Source: Clostridia bacterium
GTDB taxonomy: Bacteria; Bacillota; Clostridia; Peptostreptococcales; Anaerovoracaceae
Reading direction: 5' to 3'
DNA: 64,000 nucleotides
NCBI GenBank assembly: GCA_024689085.1
Contig: JAILDT010000099.1
Coordinates: forward strand, 1 to 64,000
The position numbers and the translations under genes were made by a program. This document shows, one piece after another, positions 58,934 through 64,000 of the stretch. The notes beneath the pieces were generated by a model. That model worked only from the letters and a program-made list of their open reading frames with translations, was not told the DNA's origin and searched no databases. Within the stretch, counting starts at the first letter, position 1, and each line of letters begins with the position of its first letter.

Positions 58934-58961
58934 ATTATACACAAAATATTCTACCCGTCAA
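58934..58961 (-). promoter_or_regulatory. nrdDG promoter
   Basis: -35 TTGACG (58956-58961), 16-base spacer, -10 TATAAT (58934-58939); leader of about 40 bases. Confidence 0.85.
58939..58954 (-). promoter_or_regulatory. NrdR-like box (distal, in promoter spacer)
   Basis: ACACAAAATATTCTAC matches about 12 of 16 consensus positions and fills the spacer between -35 and -10. It starts 42 bases from the proximal box, about four helical turns. Confidence 0.4.
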
Positions 58962-58974
58962 TAAGAAATTCATC

Positions 58975-59008
58975 AAAAAAACAAGAAAACTTCGAAATAA
59001 TCGAAGTT
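58975..59008 (-). terminator. Terminator after the acetyltransferase gene
   Basis: AACTTCGA-TTATT-TCGAAGTT perfect 8-bp stem on the minus strand followed by TTCTTGTTTTTTT, 119 bases after the stop at 59128. Confidence 0.7.
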
Positions 59009-59127
59009 AACTGTATAAAGTTTTATGTGAAGGAGGCGCAGACCCTTTTGTGCCTTGCGACTGGTATTTCTTTCCTACCCTTTTTGTGTCGCTTCGCTCC
59101 TGTTTTTTTGTGTATTTTTTTCCCTCG

Positions 59128-59670
59128 TTAACCGTAAATGCGGAAGTATTCGTCCCGGAGAATGGACATCAGATTCAGATCGTAATAGATTCCATCCTTC
59201 GAGCAGGCGTTTCTGGCCACTCCTTCATCCACAAATCCCAGCCTCCGGTACAGCTTTGCTGCTTTTGTATTGCCTGTGAAGTAGTCCAGGGTAACGCGCT
59301 GCATCCCCTGTTCCTCAAAGAAGTACTTCAACAGCCCGGCGAGAACCTCGCTGCCGATGCCTGTTCCCCTCAGATCGCCGCCAACGTAGATCTTGGTGAT
59401 GTCCAGAGACTTGTAATGCGGCTCGATCCTGGAGATGATCACCCTTCCGAGGGGTTGGCCGCTGTCTTTTTCCGTGATGGTGAGATCCAGCACGCTCTTA
59501 TCCTCTTTGAAGGCAAATCCTTCTGTCACCACGTCTTCATAGGTCCTGCCGGCGTCCAGGGCGAAATACCTGGTCATATCAGGGTCTATTTCCCACTCTG
59601 CGAAGTACTCGTAGTCGCTGAAACACACGTCACGGGTGATGAAATTGTCTGTTTCGATTCTCACTGCCAT
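59128..59670 (-). CDS. GNAT-family N-acetyltransferase
   Basis: 180-residue acetyltransferase of the RimJ/RimL-like GNAT group. The acetyl-CoA loop is KIYVGGDLRGTGIGSEVLAGLLKYFFEEQG near residue 95, and VTLDYFTGNTKAAKLYRRLGFVDEGVARNA near 128 is the typical C-terminal beta-bulge region. The acceptor (protein N-terminus, antibiotic or small amine) cannot be read. Single-gene unit, divergent from the lipoprotein gene. Confidence 0.88.
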   Translation of the reverse strand: MAVRIETDNFITRDVCFSDYEYFAEWEIDPDMTRYFALDAGRTYEDVVTEGFAFKEDKSVLDLTITEKDSGQPLGRVIISRIEPHYKSLDITKIYVGGDLRGTGIGSEVLAGLLKYFFEEQGMQRVTLDYFTGNTKAAKLYRRLGFVDEGVARNACSKDGIYYDLNLMSILRDEYFRIYG

Positions 59671-59782
59671 ATTTTCATACCTTCTTCACGGTTTTTTAAC
59701 ATTTAATAAGTTTTGTGAATTATACTGTTTTGTGTGATATCATTATATTGACAACTGACAGCAAGCACAAGGAGAATCTCAC

Positions 59783-61174
59783 ATGAAAAGGTTGCTTCTA
59801 TTATTAATATCGTTCATTTTTATCTTCTCATTCACCCTTTCGGGATGCAGCGATCCCGACCGTAAGGGAGAACTCAGAGAATTCTTAAGTTCCAATGAAG
59901 ATGCATACAGTGAAGCGTTCCCGGAAGAAGAAAGTGAGTTCAGCGCCTTCGCTGACTATATGAAACAGTGGGCTGCGGTCAACGATGTCGATGTTGCTTT
60001 CGAAGGAGAACACGCCATCGTCCTGAAGAACAGCGCCACGGAAGGATTCAAATCGGAACCTTCCTGCGTCCTTCTGTGCGGCTTCAACACGCAGAATGCT
60101 TCCGGCGGAAAAGCCGTGATTTCCACGGCGCAGACGGCCCTGCTGGGTCCTACGGAACACGGCGACATCTCTCTGGCCATTACGGAACGCGCGGGAACAC
60201 AGCTGATCGGCATCGATGAACTGCCTGCTGAGTATCTGACAGCGGACAGCCTCATCAGTCTTAATACAGGAAACAACAACACCATTCTCACCGCTGGTCC
60301 TGTGGCTGCCAAGTGCAGTTTCCTGAACACCGGCACCTACGAACCGTCAACCTACGACCAGGCCTTCGCGATCACCTTCTCCATGCCTGAGTACACCGAC
60401 CCGTTCGATTTCGTGAAAGACAACAATTACCCGAATCCGATCAATACGATCGGAAGCTTCCTGGCGTCCAGCAAAAGTGCCGGCAAACTCTTTCACATCG
60501 CTTCCTTCACGAGCAAGGACCACGCAGGCTATGCGCCTTATTATGCAAAGGCAGTCATCGTCGTTGATTCGAACAACATTGAAAGCCTCAAATCGAGATT
60601 CGAAAAGTCCTATAGCAACATGGAAGACAAATTCGAGGATCTCGAAGCAGAATTCGAATACACCATGGAAGAAACCGATATGCCGGAGAAAGTCCTCAGC
60701 GATGAACTGGCAGATAACCTCGTCAGCCTCATGTACACCCTCAACACGGGCGTGTGCCAGCAGGACGAAGAATCCGGCCTCATCTATGCGGCTTCCTACA
60801 TCAAGTCCATTTCTACAAAAGAAGGCGACCTGGAGCTGAAGATGGGCATCAGAGCCCGCGGCGAGAGCTATCTGGACAGCCTGTCCGCCGAATATGAGAC
60901 CACTGCAGGCCTGTGCAGCACAAAGTACGAATTCAGCAAGAGCGGACGCATCTGGGCGACAGACGAAAAAAGCAGCCTGGTTCAATACTTTACCGGCTGC
61001 GTTCCTCTCCAGGGCCCGGCGGAAACCGCCGTCAGCCTCAGGACCTATGAGAACGATCTGATCGCCAAGGATCTTCCTGATCAGGAGATGATCATCTACA
61101 CCTTTGAAAAGGGAGACCGGAAGACCGTCCTCGAGAATCTTGTCGACTACACAGACCCTTCCATACAGAAGTAA
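59783..61174 (+). CDS. Lipoprotein derived from a PepD-type (M20) dipeptidase, predicted inactive
   Basis: 463 residues, exported and lipid-anchored: signal peptide with lipobox LSGC, Cys22. The mature part aligns by eye with aminoacyl-histidine dipeptidases (PepD, M20C) over its length: ADYMKQWAAVNDVDV..., VLLCGFNTQ where PepD has the metal motif GHMD, SLAITERAGTQLIG where PepD has TTDEETGMDG, DSLISLNTGN where PepD has INIDSEE, and LMYTLNTGV/GLIYAASYIKSISTKEGDLELKMGIRA near the end. All recognisable metal ligands and catalytic acids are replaced, so it is likely a pseudoenzyme, perhaps a peptide- or wall-binding protein. AAGGAGA precedes the ATG. Single gene, terminator shared with murA. Confidence 0.75.
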   Translation: MKRLLLLLISFIFIFSFTLSGCSDPDRKGELREFLSSNEDAYSEAFPEEESEFSAFADYMKQWAAVNDVDVAFEGEHAIVLKNSATEGFKSEPSCVLLCGFNTQNASGGKAVISTAQTALLGPTEHGDISLAITERAGTQLIGIDELPAEYLTADSLISLNTGNNNTILTAGPVAAKCSFLNTGTYEPSTYDQAFAITFSMPEYTDPFDFVKDNNYPNPINTIGSFLASSKSAGKLFHIASFTSKDHAGYAPYYAKAVIVVDSNNIESLKSRFEKSYSNMEDKFEDLEAEFEYTMEETDMPEKVLSDELADNLVSLMYTLNTGVCQQDEESGLIYAASYIKSISTKEGDLELKMGIRARGESYLDSLSAEYETTAGLCSTKYEFSKSGRIWATDEKSSLVQYFTGCVPLQGPAETAVSLRTYENDLIAKDLPDQEMIIYTFEKGDRKTVLENLVDYTDPSIQK

Positions 61175-61193
61175 ATCAAAAGCAAATGCAAAA

Positions 61194-61221
61194 GAAAAAA
61201 GCGGCTCGCGCCGCTTTTTTT
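61194..61221. terminator. Bidirectional terminator between the lipoprotein gene and murA
   Basis: AAAAAAGCGGC-TCGC-GCCGCTTTTTT hairpin between convergent genes; its end overlaps the murA stop codon. Confidence 0.9.
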
Positions 61222-62491
61222 AATCGTCTACTCTCTCAATATCCGCACCCAGAGCTTTGAGCTTGTCCACGAAGTGCTCATAGCCTCTGTCGATATGGTA
61301 GATCTGGGATACTTCCGTCGTGCCTTCCGCCACGAGACCTGTCAGAACAACGGATGCACCAGCTCTCAGGTCAGTTGCGATGACCTGAGCCCCCTGCAGC
61401 TGCCGGCCGCCAGGAATGATCGCGCACTTTCCTTCCGTTCTGATATTCGCTCCCATGCGGTTGAACTCCGCCACGTGCATGAATCTGTTTTCAAAGACAG
61501 TCTCCATGACCACGCTCGGGCCTTTTGCAACAGTCAGCAGCGCCATGAACGGAGACTGCATATCGGTCGGGAATCCCGGATACGGCAGTGTCTTGATGTC
61601 CGTGGAAACGATGGTGTTCTGGCTGCCGTCCACGATCACGCCCTCATCTGTCATCTCAACGATGACGCTGCACTCTCTGAGCTTGGCGATAACTGCTTTC
61701 AGGTGGTCAGGCAGCATGTTCTTCACCAGAACGCGTCCTCTCGTGATGGCCGCGCCAACCATGAAGGTACCTGCCTCGATTCTGTCAGGAATCACGTGGT
61801 GGGATACGCCGTGGAGTTTCTCGACGCCCTCGATCTTTATCGTGTCCGTACCGGCGCCTTTGATCTTCGCCCCCATCTTGTTCAAAAAGTTGGCCAGATC
61901 GACGATTTCAGGCTCCTGAGCGGCATTCTCCAGTACCGTAGTACCCTCTGCCAGCGAAGCAGCCATGATGATGACCTCCGTAGCGCCAACACTTGGGAAG
62001 TCCAGATAAATGGTCGCGCCCTGCAGCTTGCCTGCCGTCGCATCAACGATTCCCTTTGAGAGGGACTGTTCGTTGATTTCTGCGCCCAGCGCGCGCAGGC
62101 CTTTCAGGTGCAGTTCGATCGGACGCTCACCGATTGCGCATCCGCCCGGCAGGTGAATGAGCGCTCTGCCGCTTCTGATCAGCAGTGCGCCAAGCACCAG
62201 AATGGATGCACGCATCATCTTGACCAGTTCGAAAGGCGCTTCATCCTTGATCTCGCCTTCCGCTTTGACTTTGACCAGGTTATTGTCAAGGTCGCTCTCT
62301 ACGTTTGCGCCGAGACTTGTGAGCAGATCGCACATGACGTCCACGTCTCGAAGGGCCGGTGCGTCCTTGATCACACACTCCTCATCCGTCAGGAGCGTCG
62401 CCGCCAAAATCGGCAGCACAGCGTTCTTGGAACCGCTTATCTTCACTTCCCCATGAAGAGGACCGCTTTTTCTTACAATTAATTTTGCCAC
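61220..62491 (-). CDS. murA: UDP-N-acetylglucosamine 1-carboxyvinyltransferase
   Basis: First committed step of peptidoglycan synthesis: adds enolpyruvate to UDP-GlcNAc. 423 residues with [18 protein letters not shown] at the start, the loop with the fosfomycin-target Cys in [25 protein letters not shown] near 115, [39 protein letters not shown] near 170 and [20 protein letters not shown] near 300. The Cys means it should be fosfomycin-sensitive in principle. It starts with GTG (AAGGAGA upstream). Confidence 0.96.
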   Translation of the reverse strand: MAKLIVRKSGPLHGEVKISGSKNAVLPILAATLLTDEECVIKDAPALRDVDVMCDLLTSLGANVESDLDNNLVKVKAEGEIKDEAPFELVKMMRASILVLGALLIRSGRALIHLPGGCAIGERPIELHLKGLRALGAEINEQSLSKGIVDATAGKLQGATIYLDFPSVGATEVIIMAASLAEGTTVLENAAQEPEIVDLANFLNKMGAKIKGAGTDTIKIEGVEKLHGVSHHVIPDRIEAGTFMVGAAITRGRVLVKNMLPDHLKAVIAKLRECSVIVEMTDEGVIVDGSQNTIVSTDIKTLPYPGFPTDMQSPFMALLTVAKGPSVVMETVFENRFMHVAEFNRMGANIRTEGKCAIIPGGRQLQGAQVIATDLRAGASVVLTGLVAEGTTEVSQIYHIDRGYEHFVDKLKALGADIERVDD

Positions 62492-62507
62492 GTCTTATCT
62501 CCTTAAT

Positions 62508-62522
62508 GGCTAGCTGCTAGCC
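62508..62522. repeat. Perfect 15-base palindrome in the murA leader
   Basis: GGCTAGC-T-GCTAGCC, 7-bp arms around one base, containing two CTAG words. It lies just before the murA ribosome site and after the abrB terminator. Confidence 0.6.
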
Positions 62523-62531
62523 GTATATGTA

Positions 62532-62567
62532 AAAAAAGGGCAAATGAATTGCACCTTTTTCTTTTCT
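62532..62567 (-). terminator. abrB terminator
   Basis: Hairpin GGtGCAA...TTTGCCC with one bulged base, followed by TTTTTTT on the minus strand, 18 bases after the abrB stop. Confidence 0.7.
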
Positions 62568-62584
62568 CTATTGCTATGACCGGT

Positions 62585-62827
62585 TTACAGTTCCTGTAAC
62601 TCTTTAATGCATTTAGCGCAGACGTTCTTTCCGTGGATCTGCTTAACACCATCGGAGCTGCCGCAGAAAATGCAAGCCGGCTGATACTTCTTCAACATGA
62701 TGGATTCACCGTCAACATAGATTTCCAGCGGATCCCTGATATCGATGTTCAGCGTTCTTCTCAATTCAATCGGAAGCACGATTCTTCCGAGCTCGTCTAC
62801 TTTTCTTACTATTCCTGTTGCTTTCAT
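62585..62827 (-). CDS. abrB: AbrB/SpoVT-type transcription regulator with zinc-finger tail
   Basis: 80-residue DNA-binding protein. Residues 1-50 are the swapped-hairpin AbrB domain (MKATGIVRKVDELGRIVLPIELRRTLNIDIRDPLEIYVDGESIML). The C-terminal 30 residues carry CIFCGSSDGVKQIHGKNVCAKC, two CxxC pairs, as in clostridial transition-state regulators. AGGAG precedes the ATG. The position after a TrmN6-type gene recalls the yabB-yabC-abrB order of Bacillus. Confidence 0.93.
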   Translation of the reverse strand: MKATGIVRKVDELGRIVLPIELRRTLNIDIRDPLEIYVDGESIMLKKYQPACIFCGSSDGVKQIHGKNVCAKCIKELQEL

Positions 62828-62853
62828 ATGTAAACTCCTTTCGGTTAAGTTTC

Positions 62854-63177
62854 CTACTTTTTATCGGACATCATGCCTTTGATTGACGCCGCTGATTTGG
62901 CAATACTGGCAATGGCGGATACGGTCGACTGGTTCCCCTTAACCGCGTCGGACAAATCTGCAACTGTCCCTGAGACATTCGAAATAATGCCGTCCAGATC
63001 CTGACTGCGTTCCGCAGCAATGCCGGAAACCACCTCGCAATCTTCCAATACCTTATTCAGGTGCGTCAAAGTCACAAAGAGTCTCTTGATCAACACAATC
63101 ACATAGATGATCAGAACGATCAGCGCAATGAGAACCAGCGCAATCAGTAATGTCTGTAAATCCAACGTAATACTCAT
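62854..63177 (-). CDS. Small membrane protein, DUF948-like
   Basis: 107 residues with one N-terminal membrane segment (LLIALVLIALIVLIIYVIVLI, about 9-29) followed by a helical, coiled-coil-like domain (KVLEDCEVVSGIAAERSQDLDGIISNVSGTVADLSDAVKG). It resembles DUF948/YtxG-type proteins. The ATG at 63177 is chosen because a GGAAT-like site precedes it and the upstream part of the frame is not hydrophobic. It lies between abrB and the methyltransferase gene. Confidence 0.75.
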   Translation of the reverse strand: MSITLDLQTLLIALVLIALIVLIIYVIVLIKRLFVTLTHLNKVLEDCEVVSGIAAERSQDLDGIISNVSGTVADLSDAVKGNQSTVSAIASIAKSAASIKGMMSDKK

Positions 63178-63227
63178 ACTATTCCCTTGCCTCCTGTATA
63201 TGCTATTATTGCACAATTTGGAAATTA

Positions 63228-63965
63228 TTACAATATATTTTTTTCGTATATTTTCATGATCTCGGGGCTGTAATTCCCCTCTTCATCATAGACATACAGA
63301 TCCGGCATATGATCCAGTTCCCGGCCGCCGCCCCGCACACAGTGCAAAAGCATAATGTTCGGTTTCGCGCCCTTTCTCGGTGTTACGAAACGGATATGCT
63401 TCGGCTCCAGCGCATATTTTCTGCAGAAGAAGAAAATATCCACCATTCTGGATGGCCTGTGGACCAGGAAGAACTGTCCCCTGTCTTTGAGCAGGAACGC
63501 AGCCGCTTTCACGAACTCCTCAATGCCCGCCGTCGTCTCGTGACGGGAGATGAACTTGCTGTCCCCCTCGTTGATCAGGCCTGCGCCCTTTGCCACGTAC
63601 GGGGGATTCGAAACCACAGCATCGGCCGTGCCGCGCAGATGCGGCAGTTCTTCAGAAAGATTCGCCACATCGCACTGCAAAAGCTCCATTCTGTCTTCGA
63701 GTCCGTTCAGCGCCCGGCTTCTACTGGCCAGATCGATTGCTTTTGCCTGCACGTCGATCCCCGTGATGGAAGCCTTCTGGTTTTTGTGGCTGATGATGAA
63801 GGCAGCCGCGCCGTTTCCCGTTCCCAGATCCACGACCTGTTTCGCGTCCGGGCAGAATCTGCACGCGAAGTCTGCCAGCAGCACCGCGTCGATGCCGAAC
63901 CGGAAGCCTTCTTCACTCTGCAGCAGTTTCAGCCCGCCGAAACCGATCTCTTCCAAGCTCTCCAT
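63228..63965 (-). CDS. tRNA1(Val) adenine-37 N6-methyltransferase-type enzyme
   Basis: 245-residue SAM-dependent methyltransferase of the TrmN6/YabB/YfiC group, which methylates N6 of A37 in tRNA-Val in E. coli. Motifs: FRFGIDAVLLADFACRFCPDAKQVVDLGTGNGAAAFIISHK near residue 21 (SAM loop) and the adenine N6 motif AVVSNPPYVAKGAG near 115. GGAG lies 7 bases before the ATG at 63965. It starts 12 bases after a partial gene at the window edge. Confidence 0.88.
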   Translation of the reverse strand: MESLEEIGFGGLKLLQSEEGFRFGIDAVLLADFACRFCPDAKQVVDLGTGNGAAAFIISHKNQKASITGIDVQAKAIDLASRSRALNGLEDRMELLQCDVANLSEELPHLRGTADAVVSNPPYVAKGAGLINEGDSKFISRHETTAGIEEFVKAAAFLLKDRGQFFLVHRPSRMVDIFFFCRKYALEPKHIRFVTPRKGAKPNIMLLHCVRGGGRELDHMPDLYVYDEEGNYSPEIMKIYEKNIL

Positions 63966-63977
63966 AGCGCTTCTCCA

Positions 63978-64000
63978 TCAATCCTTGAGCAGTTTCTCGA
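63978..64000 (-). CDS. Possible C-terminal end of an upstream gene (partial)
   Basis: On the minus strand the last bases read as a frame ending ...EKLLKD and a TGA stop at 63978-63980, 12 bases before the methyltransferase ATG, with the ribosome site of that gene directly after. In related genomes a PSP1/YaaT or YabA gene lies here. Too short to identify. Confidence 0.3.

Noticed and set aside
1-64000. tRNA genes, rRNA, insertion sequences, prophage, CRISPR arrays, toxin-antitoxin pairs
   Set aside because: No cloverleaf-like sequence, transposase, integrase, phage structural gene, regular repeat array or toxin-antitoxin pair was found; the window looks like core chromosome.

Overview
The window reads as chromosomal DNA of an anaerobic, amino-acid- and acyl-CoA-fermenting Gram-positive bacterium of the class Clostridia. 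Evidence: a butyryl-CoA-dehydrogenase/Etf operon with a Rex-type operator, crotonase, NADP-type glutamate dehydrogenase, class III (oxygen-sensitive) ribonucleotide reductase, acetate kinase, a soluble NuoEF-type flavoprotein complex, an AbrB-type regulator, Gls24, ComEC and a Firmicutes-style rpmB/gls24/recG/rsmD/coaD block. Base composition is moderate (roughly 50% GC by eye). A Family XIII/Anaerovoracaceae-like relative is plausible but is only inferred. Nearly all genes are on the minus strand. Plus-strand genes are mgtE, the PBP1A-maf-ald operon, rpmF and one lipoprotein gene. No gap between genes exceeds about 280 bases. I saw no tRNA, rRNA, insertion sequence, prophage or CRISPR array.

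Layout. 1-3250: split transketolase (the second subunit runs off the left edge), a stand-alone NAD(P)HX dehydratase and two unknown genes. 3325-9232: sodium:solute symporter with a small membrane partner, gdhA, mgtE and crotonase. 9287-16705: a tightly packed seven-gene operon (E2-like acyltransferase, acyl carrier protein, MBL hydrolase, LuxE-LuxC fusion, AMP-ligase, LarA-like protein, EamA exporter). 16794-23359: AlkD-type protein and a three-subunit NuoE/NuoF/NuoG-like redox complex. 23603-31799: comEC, holA, an EamA transporter and the shikimate genes, with a single polypeptide carrying chorismate synthase, chorismate mutase, shikimate dehydrogenase and shikimate kinase. 31963-36974: PBP1A, Maf, alanine dehydrogenase. 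37081-40378: acyl-CoA dehydrogenase/EtfB/EtfA. 40517-47327: methionine genes (metA, metY), thioesterase, beta-propeller protein, DUF554 and YkvI-type membrane proteins. 47604-55901: rpmF, asd, ackA, tmcAL, coaD, rsmD, recG, gls24, rpmB. 56016-61174: anaerobic ribonucleotide reductase, an acetyltransferase and a lipoprotein derived from an M20 peptidase. 61220-64000: murA, abrB, a small membrane protein and a TrmN6-type methyltransferase.

The strongest candidate for an undescribed system is the 9.3-16.7 kb operon. It has the parts needed to activate a carboxylic acid, load it on a dedicated carrier protein, reduce it to an aldehyde (LuxC type) and perhaps export a product, in an organism with no sign of luciferase. 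The four-enzyme shikimate fusion, the peptidase-derived lipoprotein that has lost its metal ligands, and the NuoG-like subunit with an inserted GltD-type module are the next most notable. Energy metabolism is coherent: glutamate and alanine dehydrogenases feed amino-acid nitrogen and NAD(P)H, crotonase and the Bcd-Etf complex reduce crotonyl-type acyl-CoA with probable ferredoxin coupling, the Nuo-like complex exchanges electrons among pyridine nucleotides and ferredoxin, and acetate kinase makes ATP. Most recognisable promoters carry an extended -10 (TGnTATAAT), and two genes look leaderless. All functional calls rest on reading motifs by eye; no database search was run.
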